Assembly (NCBI GenBank): GCA_017521605.1
Contig: JAFXCD010000042.1
Span: 117,087-181,086 of the forward strand
Direction: 5' to 3'
DNA from: Lachnospiraceae bacterium
GTDB lineage: Bacteria; Bacillota; Clostridia; Lachnospirales; Lachnospiraceae
DNA length: 64,000 nucleotides
How positions within the stretch are numbered: position 1 is the first letter of the stretch; each line of letters begins with the position of its first letter. The notes under the pieces were generated by a model. It was not told where the DNA came from and did not search any database. It was given only the letters and a program-made list of their open reading frames with translations. Both the position numbers and the translations under genes were made by a program. Of this stretch, positions 53,021 through 62,621 are shown in pieces.

Positions 53021-54424
53021 TTATTTTTCATTCTTTTTTGTATATTCAATTCCCCTTTTAAAACTATCGATACATAATTCAAGATCTTCCTTTGTGGTCG
53101 CCCAAGAGCATACACTTAATCGAATTGCCATATTTCCTTTCCATTGTGTCGGTCCACACCAACACACACGATCCTCTTGGACATATTCAAGAACACATTT
53201 TGTCATCTCATCATCTACGTACTGTATCAGTACTTGGTTATACACAACATCATTCAGTATCGTAAATCCAAGTTGTGATAGTCGCTCAGCAAAGGTTTTT
53301 GCATTCTTACAAAGAGCTTCCACAAGAGTTCCAATTCCTTCTTTGCCTAAGTACTTAATTGCAGCCCACAATTCGAAAGATCTTGCTCTTCTTGACATAG
53401 CCGTTGTATATAACATGCCATCTCGTTTTCCACTGTAAATGATATAGTCTCCATTGGCTTGTAATGCTTTGCAGAATGCATCTCGATATTTGCAAAGAAC
53501 AATTCCACAATCGTATGGAACATTTAATGTTTTATGTGCATCGACAGACCACGACGTAGCTTTTTCCATTCCCTTTGCTAGATAAGCATATTCCTTGCTT
53601 GTTTTTGCCCATAGTCCAAACGCTCCATCAATATGGATCCATGCATTCTTTTCATTGGCCAAATCACAAAGTGTATCGAATTGATCGAATGCTCCTGTAT
53701 TCACATTACCAGCTTGAAGAATCAAAATCGTTTTTTCATCTAATTCAGGCAACTTGTCCAAACGTAATGTCCCATCTGGATTTGACTCTACCTTAATTAT
53801 ATTCTTGGAACCGATTCCCAAAACAGATAAGGCTTTGAAGATGGTTGCATGAGCATTTTCACTTAATACAACACGGATCTCAGGGGCACCCATTAATCCA
53901 TTTTCATAAATATTGTAACCATTACGTTCTAATATGGTATTTCTCGCAACGGTCAGTGCACATAGAGATGCATCCGAAGAACCTCCCACCAATCCCATCG
54001 CTGTTTCTGTAGGAAGCCCAAACAAATCAACAATCCATTTCTCACATACTTCTTCAATTACACCTGCAATAGGTGATGCAACATAGAGTACAGAATTCTG
54101 ATCCCACACATCAGTTAACCACTTGACTGCAAGTGTGACCGGTAACGCACCACCATTCACAAATCCATAATATCTTCCACCAGTCTGTGCTAATGTATTG
54201 GGCGAACCATTTTGATGAAGTGTTAACAAAATTTCCTCTTCATCTGTACCAACTTGAGGTAGTGGTTCATAAAAATTCTTAAGCTTTAATAAATCCTCCT
54301 CCTTTGGATACACATGCCGCTCTGAAATTCCATCCATGTAATCAAATGCATAGTCTTTTGCCATCTCAAATATCAATTTATTCCTCAATGGCTTTGATAC
54401 TGATTCATAAAAATTCTCTTGCAC
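53021..54424 (-). CDS. PLP-dependent group II amino acid decarboxylase-like protein
   Basis: The protein has 467 residues and a GTG start (GAGAGG nine bases upstream). It belongs to the glutamate/tyrosine/aromatic amino acid decarboxylase family: VGGSSDASLCALTVARN is the PLP phosphate region, NAWIHIDGAFGLWAKTS has the Asp that contacts the pyridine ring, and SVDAHKTLNVPYDCGI has the PLP Lys near residue 296. The substrate cannot be told; tyrosine, glutamate or aspartate are all possible. It stands alone, flanked by two 36-bp direct repeats, and splits a nucleoside-phosphorylase-like remnant from the oriT region, so it looks like inserted cargo. Confidence 0.88.
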   Translation of the reverse strand: MQENFYESVSKPLRNKLIFEMAKDYAFDYMDGISERHVYPKEEDLLKLKNFYEPLPQVGTDEEEILLTLHQNGSPNTLAQTGGRYYGFVNGGALPVTLAVKWLTDVWDQNSVLYVASPIAGVIEEVCEKWIVDLFGLPTETAMGLVGGSSDASLCALTVARNTILERNGYNIYENGLMGAPEIRVVLSENAHATIFKALSVLGIGSKNIIKVESNPDGTLRLDKLPELDEKTILILQAGNVNTGAFDQFDTLCDLANEKNAWIHIDGAFGLWAKTSKEYAYLAKGMEKATSWSVDAHKTLNVPYDCGIVLCKYRDAFCKALQANGDYIIYSGKRDGMLYTTAMSRRARSFELWAAIKYLGKEGIGTLVEALCKNAKTFAERLSQLGFTILNDVVYNQVLIQYVDDEMTKCVLEYVQEDRVCWCGPTQWKGNMAIRLSVCSWATTKEDLELCIDSFKRGIEYTKKNEK

Positions 54425-54486
54425 AATAAAAAACCTCTCTTTCTTCTATCTAGATTGACTTTACTACTACATATATCTGTCATATT

Positions 54487-54699
54487 CTATTTACATTTTG
54501 GCATTTCGGTTGAACGATGCACCATTTTTAGAGGATTATTCAACTCAACCTTTTCAAATGGAACAAAATCTTTGATGGAATCCTTCAAATAAGTATGAGC
54601 AAATCCACCTGCAATAGAAAATGACGGTGTGCACAAATCTCTAAGTTCGAATTCCGGTTTTAGTGCTCCTACTGCTCCTATAAAAATCATTTTAGTCAT
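54487..54699 (-). pseudogene. Nucleoside phosphorylase-like fragment
   Basis: Starting from an ATG at 54699 that overlaps the methyltransferase stop (ATGACTAA), 70 codons read KMIFIGAVGALKPEFELRDL, then CTPSFSIAGGFAHTYL, which match the middle of purine/uridine phosphorylases (the FIG-x-GAL and LGDL-x-IP region). The usual first ~80 residues are absent, and after residue ~52 the frame runs through the 36-bp repeat and stops. It is an internal piece, cut on the right by the methyltransferase and on the left by the repeat. Confidence 0.5.
54509..54544. repeat. 36-bp direct repeat, right copy
   Basis: The copy begins with GTTGAACGATGCACCATTTT and ends ATTCAAC, so its ends are a perfect inverted pair (GTTGAA/TTCAAC). 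It is 1,566 bp from the left copy, with the decarboxylase gene between them. It lies inside the end of the nucleoside phosphorylase fragment. Confidence 0.8.
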
Positions 54700-55483
54700 C
54701 TTTCTTACATATATACAACAAATGACTTGAACTGCCAAGCAATTCTCTCTTTTCACATGTTGCCAGATGATACTTAACAAACAACGCAAACTCTTCCTCT
54801 GACATCTTAAAATCTGCACGTCCCTCTGCTAATTCTAATATATTATCTACTGCTACTGTTGTAATATATTTTGTCTTATGTAATTCAAAAAGTTGCTCAA
54901 ATTCTACAATATCATATCCCGTGAATAGCTGCTCCTCGAAGTGTTTTACCTTAAACTCACCATCGAAGTTTTCCTCTACGCCTGCGGCAAATGTTCCGTT
55001 CAGGTAATTGTCATTCATAATGGCATATACAGAAAGAAATGCTACTAAAATCACACCGTCATTTTTTGTAACTCGAATTGCTTCCTCTATTGCTTTATGT
55101 ACATCTTCTTTTGCGTACAAATGATACATAGGGCCAAACAATAATGTAACATCAAACTGATTATCTTCAAATCGGCTAAGATTTAAAGCATCTCCCTGAT
55201 AAGAAACAATATCTTCAATATCACTACTATTTTTTCTCAAAACATCAAGGTTACTTTCCACCAATTCAACAGCCGTTACATTATATCCCTCTTTTGCCAA
55301 CGCTATGGAATATCTACCGGTTCCTGCACCAATCTCTAACACCTTTGCTCCCGGCTTCGCATACCGATGAATATATTCCATTGTAGTCGCATACTCCAAC
55401 TGTCCATGACGACTTTTGTCTAATCTGCTATCCTCGTCAATATCATCATAAAATGAACTTACAATTTGTATTCTTTTGCTCAT
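54692..55483 (-). CDS. SAM-dependent methyltransferase
   Basis: The protein has 263 residues. Class I motifs are clear: VLEIGAGTGRYSIALAKEGY (motif I), the acidic residue in VTAVELVESNLDVL, YQGDALNLSRFEDNQFDV and LLFGPMYHLYAKED (motif II and following), then AIRVTKNDGVILVAFL. This is the general small-molecule methyltransferase fold (Methyltransf_11/25); the substrate is unknown. GGAGG lies eight bases upstream of the ATG. The GNAT gene starts 19 bp upstream; both are probably cargo of the mobile region. Confidence 0.92.
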   Translation of the reverse strand: MSKRIQIVSSFYDDIDEDSRLDKSRHGQLEYATTMEYIHRYAKPGAKVLEIGAGTGRYSIALAKEGYNVTAVELVESNLDVLRKNSSDIEDIVSYQGDALNLSRFEDNQFDVTLLFGPMYHLYAKEDVHKAIEEAIRVTKNDGVILVAFLSVYAIMNDNYLNGTFAAGVEENFDGEFKVKHFEEQLFTGYDIVEFEQLFELHKTKYITTVAVDNILELAEGRADFKMSEEEFALFVKYHLATCEKRELLGSSSHLLYICKKDD

Positions 55484-55501
55484 GTCCTATTCCTCCGATT
55501 T

Positions 55502-56017
55502 CTACTTCGTATTGGTAATCCAATATCTTTGTTCTATAATGCCATCAACCTCTACTTCATTTTCAAGAACACCACCATTATTGATAATACTTTTTGCAGA
55601 ACCAATATTGTCCTTGTCGCATACCATCAAAACTTTTTCAATTCCTAATTTTCTACATTCATCTAATGCGAGAGCTATCATTTTTGTAGCAATTCCCTTT
55701 CTTCTCTCAGATGGTCTTACACCATCACCAATATGTCCACCGCTAAGTAATAGCGATTCATTCAAATAATGTCTGATATTTACAGCTCCAACCATAATAT
55801 TTCTATCTTCATCCAAACAGAAAAATGTTGAATCCGGAACTAATCCACTATTATCATCCCTTATTTCTAAATTATTACAGTAGTTTTCAAAATCCCTATA
55901 ATCCAACCGACGAATTGCATATGGAATAATTTTTTCACCAAAACTATTCCACTCCTCCATCATGTTACTTATCTGGCTACGATATTCTTCCGAAGCCTTT
56001 ACTAATCTCAAATTCAC
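55502..56017 (-). CDS. GNAT family N-acetyltransferase
   Basis: The frame can start with a TTG at 56023, but AAGGAG nine bases from the GTG at 56017 is better, giving 171 residues. Motif A is GGHIGDGVRPSERRKGIATK, with the acetyl-CoA pyrophosphate loop, followed by MIALALDECRKLGIEKVLMV and NGGVLENEVEVDG. It transfers an acetyl group from acetyl-CoA to an unknown amine. It precedes the methyltransferase gene, and the terminator behind the recombinase stands between them. Confidence 0.9.
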   Translation of the reverse strand: MNLRLVKASEEYRSQISNMMEEWNSFGEKIIPYAIRRLDYRDFENYCNNLEIRDDNSGLVPDSTFFCLDEDRNIMVGAVNIRHYLNESLLLSGGHIGDGVRPSERRKGIATKMIALALDECRKLGIEKVLMVCDKDNIGSAKSIINNGGVLENEVEVDGIIEQRYWITNTK

Positions 56018-56065
56018 ATCCAATTACTCCTTTCGATAAATTTATTAATTCACCGGGCCCTGATG

Positions 56066-56103
56066 AATAAAAAAAGACCACCTACCCGAAAAGATAAGTG
56101 GTC
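56066..56103 (-). terminator. Terminator downstream of the serine recombinase
   Basis: On the minus strand GACCACTTATC, a short loop and GGTAGGTGGTC form an 11-bp stem with two G-U pairs (56076-56103), then seven T (56069-56075). It separates the recombinase and a short ORF from the GNAT gene. Confidence 0.75.
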
Positions 56104-56154
56104 AAAAACAACTATAACTATATTCTGTCTCTGAAAGCTTATTTTTCTTCGTAA

Positions 56155-56247
56155 CTAAAAATATTCATATACAACAATAAGACCATGCCCATTATTCTGC
56201 ACCGCCCACTTAGAATTGTATGAATTTTTAGCTACAAATAAATACAT
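56155..56247 (-). CDS. Possible 30-residue peptide gene
   Basis: An ATG at 56247 with AAAGGAAG about eight bases upstream opens 30 codons, MYLFVAKNSYNSKWAVQNNG and then HGLIVVYEYF, ending in TAG just before the terminator. The peptide is aromatic and mildly basic and has no obvious signal. Ribosome binding site, start and terminator are in the order of a real small gene. No homologue comes to mind. It lies 70 bp behind the recombinase stop. Confidence 0.4.
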   Translation of the reverse strand: MYLFVAKNSYNSKWAVQNNGHGLIVVYEYF

Positions 56248-56318
56248 ATCTATGCTTCCTTTCAAAATTATTAGGTCTAATATAAGCCTTGTTAATTCAT
56301 TTGTCAATAATTTTTTCT

Positions 56319-58298
56319 CTACACCATCCCAAAATGCTTAAGCGCATCCATAATAGCCTTTTCCTTATCTTCCGGACACTGTGGTTGTTTCGCATCTTCT
56401 GACTTAGGCTTAGTAAAGTTCTCCCTCTCAATGATACCGCACTTTCGAACGCAATCATTTTTGATTGCGTTTTTTACCTGCGCAATATAGAGATTCGTCA
56501 CCTGCAAACCATGTTTATCCAATACATAATCCTTTATCTCTTCATAAGTTGCCTTGCTCTCCGCCGAAGTAATATCTAACTCGCCCATGTCAAGAGTTAC
56601 ACTCACGTGATGTTTAGCTTCATGAAGTTTGGACAATAAGCATACCGTCTCAACGGTACTTTCGTTGTCCCAATCCAATTCATATACCTCTTTCCCATCG
56701 AAAAACACAGGGAATCGAAACTTAAGACTACGAAGGATTCTTCCATCCGCCTGCTCTTCCTCGTAAATGTTTACATCCGCAAGGAAGCTCTTCATAAAGG
56801 TTTTCTTCTCAATATCCGTAAATCTATCGTACAGCTTATCAAAGAATAATAAGAACTGATACACATTATCGCCGGATATTTTCTCCTGCCTAATATTATA
56901 CAGTCTGGTCTCCACTTCTTCAATCAGAGTTTCGATTTCTTCTATCTCATCATAGAGCTTGTCCAGGCGCACCTGCATATCCTCATACTTCTTGTCATAA
57001 TGCTTGTCCGATACAGATAAATTATCCATCTGATTCGCCAACTTATTCTTGGCTCCGTTTACCTGCTTTAACCGCTCCTGTAAGCCTGTATGCTCTCTGT
57101 CCAGCTCCTGCGTATCAATGCTTTGACCGATGTGCTTCTGAATCTCCGTTTTGAATTTTGGATTATTCACAAGCTTGCGGATCACTTCTTCCACCGCTGC
57201 ATTGATTTTATCCTCACTCCACTGCTTACGATAAGTACATTTATGACCATTCACAAAGGTTCTGTGCTTGCAGGCATAGTAAAAATAATCTTTGTAATGT
57301 CCGCCGTCGGGATGTTTTTTACGATTTACATTGCCATACATACCACTTCCGCAAATAGGACATTTGATAATTCCGGATAAAATGTGCTCGTGATCTAAAC
57401 TGTGAGTTTTGATGTTGGCAACTCCGGTTTCCTGCCTCTTTTTATACACCTGATTCCACAATTCTTCTGACACAATTGCCTCATGAATACCGTCATTCAG
57501 CATATACTTGTCCTGCTTCACAATGTGATACTCATTTCTTGTACCCGGAATCTTCTCATTTTTTCTTCTGCCAAAAGCAAGCTTGCCACAGTACACCGGA
57601 TTATCCAAAACACCTTTTACAAAGGATGTAGAAAATCCTTCTATGGTATTGTTCTGACGAAGCTTTTTCTTATATCCGCTATTGTTTAAGAATGTAGCAA
57701 TGGCCGCAATTCCCATGGTGGTATTGGCAAATTTATCATAGATAATGCGAATAACCTCCGCTTCATCCTCGGCAATGTGCAATTCGCCATTAATAAGCTG
57801 ATAACCGTATGGTGCAAAACCACCGTTCCATTTACCTTCTCTTGCTTTCTGTCTGCGTCCTTCCATAGTTTGAACTAATATATTCTCACGCTCAATCTCA
57901 GCCACCGCAGATAATACAGAAATCATCAATTTTCCTGCATCCTTGGAACTGTCAATACCATCTTCCACACAGATAAGATTAACACCAAAATCCTGCATTC
58001 TCTGAAGAGAAGATAATACATCTGCCGCGTTTCGTCTGAATCGGGATAACTTAAATACGAGGACAAAATCGATATTGTCTTTACCGGATTCAATGTCTTG
58101 AAGCATCTGCTGAAACTGTGGGCGACCTTCCACACTTTTACCGGATTTACCCTCATCCGAATATTCCCCGGCGATAATCATGTCCTGGTAATCAGCGTAC
58201 TTATGCAATTTATCTTTTTGCGCATCTAAGCTGTAGCCATCCACCTGCATGGAGGTGGATACACGGGTGTAGATGTAGCATTTGTGTTGTTTTTTCAT
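56319..58298 (-). CDS. Large serine recombinase (TnpX-like)
   Basis: From an ATG at 58298 the protein has 659 residues. The catalytic domain (CYIYTRVSTSMQVDGYSLDA with the catalytic Ser, then YSDEGKSGKSVEGRPQFQQM and FKLSRFRRNAADVLSS) is followed by the recombinase domain (NGGFAPYGYQLINGELHI; YCGKLAFGRRKNEKIPGTR), a zinc ribbon (IKCPICGSGMYGN ... YACKHR ... CTYRK) and a long coiled coil and C-terminal DNA-binding part. Such enzymes integrate and excise transposons or phages between attP and attB. The ribosome binding site AAGGAG is twelve bases away and overlaps the end of the TOTE gene, so both are co-expressed. Confidence 0.93.
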   Translation of the reverse strand: MKKQHKCYIYTRVSTSMQVDGYSLDAQKDKLHKYADYQDMIIAGEYSDEGKSGKSVEGRPQFQQMLQDIESGKDNIDFVLVFKLSRFRRNAADVLSSLQRMQDFGVNLICVEDGIDSSKDAGKLMISVLSAVAEIERENILVQTMEGRRQKAREGKWNGGFAPYGYQLINGELHIAEDEAEVIRIIYDKFANTTMGIAAIATFLNNSGYKKKLRQNNTIEGFSTSFVKGVLDNPVYCGKLAFGRRKNEKIPGTRNEYHIVKQDKYMLNDGIHEAIVSEELWNQVYKKRQETGVANIKTHSLDHEHILSGIIKCPICGSGMYGNVNRKKHPDGGHYKDYFYYACKHRTFVNGHKCTYRKQWSEDKINAAVEEVIRKLVNNPKFKTEIQKHIGQSIDTQELDREHTGLQERLKQVNGAKNKLANQMDNLSVSDKHYDKKYEDMQVRLDKLYDEIEEIETLIEEVETRLYNIRQEKISGDNVYQFLLFFDKLYDRFTDIEKKTFMKSFLADVNIYEEEQADGRILRSLKFRFPVFFDGKEVYELDWDNESTVETVCLLSKLHEAKHHVSVTLDMGELDITSAESKATYEEIKDYVLDKHGLQVTNLYIAQVKNAIKNDCVRKCGIIERENFTKPKSEDAKQPQCPEDKEKAIMDALKHFGMV

Positions 58299-58305
58299 AT
58301 AGTTA

Positions 58306-61275
58306 TCAGTCTCCTTCAGATTCTGTTGTAGTACCAAGTGCTATCTCTAACAGTTCCGCTGCCACCTGATGATTTTTGATACGCATTAAATTATCCCATA
58401 TATCTACCTTACCAAGCAGATTCATACCTCCATGCCATACCAATTCATCATCTATAGCAGCAAATCGTTCTTCAACTTCTGCCTTCGTCACTACATTTAT
58501 TCCCACTTGTTTCATCTCGTTAATCAAGCCATAACATACATCTGCACTACCATAAACCACTTCTTCCGGGTCTGTCGTGATGACAGTTACATGTATACCT
58601 TTTTCCTGACGTTCTTTTACTAATAATAACAATCTGTCAATTTTGTCCTGTCGTATATCCGGGCTGGAAATCACAATTGATTTCTCCGCTTCTACAATAT
58701 CCTGCTCGAATTTTTCCGTATAATTACCAGAATCATATATAGCATTAATTATCTGCTTAGTATGTTCATCACCCGTCCATATGGAAAATCCGGTTCGCTT
58801 GTATGTTTTCAACCTTTTGCCGTACATTTTATTAAAGAATCTCACATGAGCATCAATGTAATCATATACATAAACAGCCTCTTTCCCTTCGTAGTCACGA
58901 TTTAATCCTCCTACATACTGTTCCAGACGTCCCTCAAAAGATATCGGAGCCGCAAGCATTAATACATCAAGTCTTGGGAAATCAAATCCCTCTCCTATCT
59001 TCTGTCCGGTTGCAACCAAAATAAGACTTTCATTTTTAGGAACCTGCTTTAACTTTACTCGTATCTCTGCATTTTCCTTGTCGGAATTGTCACCATACAA
59101 AAGAAATACATGGTCAGCTTCATTTTTCAACGCATCATACAGAAGTTTTGCATGCTCCTTAAATCTGGTTAATATAACCGGAGTCTGATTCAGCTCAATA
59201 CTTTTCTTTACATCACTTATAATCATCTCATTACGCACCTTACTGGTACTAATTAGGCTGTAAGCTTTGTTAATGTCATCCTTGCTGTCAGCAGTGTCTA
59301 CAACTCTTGTATACCTTGGTACAAAATAATGACCTATTCCCTGCTCCTGTGCTCTCTCCAATGCAGTAAATCTATGACGAAGTGGTCCTAGCAACATATA
59401 AATAACTTTATCTAAGCTATCTCCACGCTTCGGCGTCGCCGAAACTCCATATACATATTTGGCATTGATTTTCTGCAATAATTCCACAGACGTATTGGAT
59501 GCCGCATGATGACATTCGTCCATAATTACCATTCCATAAGAATTAATCAAGTCATTAAACTTACCTTTGCTATACATAGAACCAACCATGGCAACATCTA
59601 CAATACCTGTCAATGTATTTTTACTACCATGCAAAATACCTATAACACTGTCTCTCTTTTTCTTTCTGCCTGTTTTGGTTTCATACTCCGGTGGTTCTTC
59701 CTTAATGTCCAAGAATTTGTTCAGCTCATCCAGCCACTGATTCAGCAAATCCTTACTTTGCAGCAAAATAAGCGTGTTTACTTTGCGTTCCGCAATCAAA
59801 TAACTACAAACAACCGTTTTACCAAATGCAGTTGCCGCACTTAATACACCGTCTGAATAAGTTAATAATTTCTCTGCCGCCAACTCTTGTTGCGTTCTCA
59901 AATCTCCTTTAAAAGAAACTCTGATTGGACGTCCTTTTTCCTTTTGATCAGATATATCAACAGTAATTCCGGCTTTATTGCATTCTTCTATAATACGTTC
60001 CTTCAGTCCTCTAGGCACTTGTATATATCCATCAACGTCTTTACCCAGATATACAGCACTAAAATTATAATAATTTGAATATCCCAGCCTTTTATTTTTG
60101 TAAAATTCAGGATTATCAAAAGCAGCCAAACTGCGAATCTGATTTTGTATTCTCGGCATAAGGTTTAATGTATCAATATAAACACCCTTGCTAAGCACCA
60201 TATGTAGCTTACCAACCACATCCGCCTTAATAAACTCACACTTCTTTTTCCATGGCTTTGGTCTGTTATTCATATCGGTACCGGCAAGCATTCCCCGGCT
60301 TTCTGCCAACTCTGCCTGCCATTTTGCCATATATTTTTCAATATCCTCTATACCAAGTTTTTCTGTTTTATTCAACAAAACATCCCACTGATTCGGATAG
60401 GCATTCCAATTTTCATCCACAAATGCGCTGTTACCATTTTTAAGTGCATGTCCCTGCAATGGCAATGCGATCAGATTACCGATACTGCTTGCTACATCCT
60501 GAGACGGATACATTCTGTCATAGTAATGAAAGGATTTTAAGTTAATCGATGCAGAACCTTTATCTAATAACAAAAAACCAAAATTTCTGGCTACAGAAGC
60601 CGGTATTGCTTTTTTAAAGATAATCCATACATGAGCACCTTTACCGGAACGAGAACGCTCTACCAATGGCTTAATACCATTTATCTCGCACATTTTCCTA
60701 AGAGCATCTACTTCCTTATGCCATTCATTATCCGTATTGGCAAAATCTGTTGCCTCTGCGCCCTTTTCATGATTATCAAAATCAAATACAATAAATCTGC
60801 ACATTCCATTAGGTAACAGCGGATATACACCTATTACATCTGAGCCATCCTCTTTATACCCTAATAGATGTGCAATAATCTTCTTAACATCCAGTCGTGT
60901 CCACTTGGTATTTTCACATTCGTCACAGAATGCCTTTTCGCCCCGTTGTTTTGGACAAAGTCTGGCATCCTATCTGTTATCACATTGTGGAAAATAACCA
61001 CCATTCTTACCACGCTTTGCATAAACATCCTCCCGCCCCCAAAACACGGAAAAAAAGTGAGTTGCCATTTCCTCTGTTATATATGTTGGATTAATAATAC
61101 GCTCTCCCTGATCAGGGTCGTACTCTTCCACATTGTCTATCGTATCTTCGAAAGGATTAACCTCATTATACGGAATATTTTCTTTCTTTAGTTTGTCTTT
61201 CAATAACCTGTTCTCATATTCAAGGAGTCTGACGAGTTTCCTTAAAGATTCTGCATCATACGCTTCTATATTCAC
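58306..61275 (-). pseudogene. TOTE-type primase-helicase with one in-frame amber codon
   Basis: A single reading frame runs from a GTG at 61275 to 58306 with only one stop, TAG at 60970-60972. The first part (to 60973) is a coiled coil followed by FSVFWGREDVYAKRGKNGGY and FPQCDNR; after the TAG it continues DARLCPKQRGEKAFCDECEN, GVYPLLPNGMCRFIVFDFDN and RSRSGKGAHVWIIFKK, the archaeo-eukaryotic primase domain of TOTE conflict systems. A superfamily 2 helicase (SAATAFGKTVVCSYL; VIMDECHHAAS) and a PLD-like segment (DELVWHGGMNLLG) follow. The family usually has Trp at the TAG position, so TGG to TAG is the simple explanation. An internal start at 60804 could give a primase-damaged 832-residue form. 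Confidence 0.85.
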
Positions 61276-61314
61276 GAATATCACCTGCAATTCCTATGTA
61301 CGTAATATCTTCTT

Positions 61315-61629
61315 CTACCTGTGTAAAAGAAAATTTACACTTTCTTTTAATTCATCACTAAAACCTTCCAAATCAGCAGTGGTAATTACACCACCATTAA
61401 TCAATGCCACAATATCAAAGACCATATTCCCTTTGCTTAATTCAAGGATTACTCCCGGATGTTTCTTATCCTTTTTTATTCGTTCTTCCAACTTCCAGAA
61501 CTTGTCTGAAGCATTCTCTTCTCCATCTAATAAATCCATATATTCCTTAACCAAGCGTTCCATATATGTTTCCTGCCAATCACCAATGCGCTCTCTGAAT
61601 AATTTCCAATCGCTTTTTGAAACTTCCAT
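61315..61629 (-). CDS. Small helical protein upstream of the TOTE gene
   Basis: GGAGG eight bases from the ATG at 61629 fixes the start, giving 104 residues. It is helical, with DWKLFRERIGDWQETYMERL, a Lys-rich linker, and a conserved-looking end (VILELSKGNMVFDIVALING, then GVITTADLEGFSDELKESVN). Proteins like this are common in clostridial mobile elements next to TOTE-type primases and are frequently mis-named as transporters; there is no membrane segment. The TOTE gene starts 39 bp downstream. Role unknown. Confidence 0.75.
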   Translation of the reverse strand: MEVSKSDWKLFRERIGDWQETYMERLVKEYMDLLDGEENASDKFWKLEERIKKDKKHPGVILELSKGNMVFDIVALINGGVITTADLEGFSDELKESVNFLLHR

Positions 61630-61716
61630 GTAAACAACCTCCAATCTATATCGTAATTTTTATATATTTTCTATGTCCCAACCAAATTATGCATCTATTC
61701 CAACTATAATTCAACA

Positions 61717-61747
61717 TAAAAATAGACAGCCATCACTCTGACTGCCT
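61717..61747 (-). terminator. Terminator downstream of abiEii
   Basis: On the minus strand AGGCAGTC, an eight-base loop and GGCTGTCT form an 8-bp stem with two G-U pairs (61724-61747), then ATTTTTAT. It is 74 bp behind the abiEii stop. The stretch between has further short repeats (see findings). Confidence 0.6.
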
Positions 61748-61820
61748 ACCCGCTAATGAGATATTTAGATTCGGGCATTACCCATGCCTCTCTACGGCCA
61801 TAAATAACATATTATGTATT

Positions 61821-62621
61821 TTATAAATCCTTAAGAAAATCTACAATTCCTTTTGCGATAACTTCAATTTCATCGTCGAACCATCTTTGTCTGGATGTAG
61901 AAATAAGTTTCAAATAGTGCTTGTCCTTAAACGAATTCTCCACCCTTCTCACAATATCTACCATAGTATTTTCACGCATCATAGCATCGTCAAAAATCAA
62001 CAATTTAATATATTGCAAGAATTTTTCCTTATTCAGATAATCCTTCAAATAATATACATCATATATGTCTTTATATCTCTTGTCATTGACACCAAAGATG
62101 AGCAAAGCTCTTAATTTTTCTACAACGGTTTGTTCTCTGGAATTTTTCAGCAAACTGGCACCTTCATCATCCATACAAACATCAAAACAATATTCTTCCT
62201 GCTCTAATTCCAAATGCTTATGTACCCCTATATCAATTTTACTTTCAACAGAAGTACCTTCATTATCTGTAATCCGAACCTTAATTGACTTACCATGATA
62301 ATCCTGATGCTTAAGTTCCTCAATGCTTCCTACAATTTCTAACTTGATCTCCGGAATGCAGTTCAATTTCTCTATAAATGCTCTAATAGATTCGTCCTCT
62401 ATGGAATAATGAATAAAATCCAAATCAATATCTCTAGTAGCACGCCTATTATTATTGGTCAGACTTCTCATAACCACACCGCCCTTGACCGTCACATTTC
62501 TGTTCAAAGGACCTATTGCAATGGCTTTTAACACAATATCCTGACACACTCTGGCCGCTGCCAATTCTCTTGTCAGTCCATCTTCATAGTACATATCCAT
62601 CATTTCCTGTAAATTCATCAA
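61821..62621 (-). CDS. abiEii: AbiEii/AbiGii family nucleotidyltransferase toxin
   Basis: The protein has 266 residues. It has the nucleotidyltransferase core GPLNRNVTVKGGVVMRSLTN followed by RRATRDIDLDFIHY, in which the Gly pair and the Asp residues of DIDLD make up the active site, and the later KSIKVRITDNEGTSVESKID and VVEKLRALLIFG, as in AbiEii. Family members transfer a nucleotide to tRNA or another target and stop growth; with AbiEi they form type IV toxin-antitoxin systems that give abortive phage infection. The gene begins directly at the end of abiEi. It is likely active, with no missing motif. Confidence 0.92.
   Translation of the reverse strand: MMNLQEMMDMYYEDGLTRELAAARVCQDIVLKAIAIGPLNRNVTVKGGVVMRSLTNNNRRATRDIDLDFIHYSIEDESIRAFIEKLNCIPEIKLEIVGSIEELKHQDYHGKSIKVRITDNEGTSVESKIDIGVHKHLELEQEEYCFDVCMDDEGASLLKNSREQTVVEKLRALLIFGVNDKRYKDIYDVYYLKDYLNKEKFLQYIKLLIFDDAMMRENTMVDIVRRVENSFKDKHYLKLISTSRQRWFDDEIEVIAKGIVDFLKDL

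Noticed and set aside
52943-54544. The two 36-bp repeats with GTTG...CAAC ends look a little like CRISPR repeats.
   Set aside because: There are only two copies, 1.57 kb apart with a full gene between them, and no cas gene; direct repeats of a cassette explain them better.
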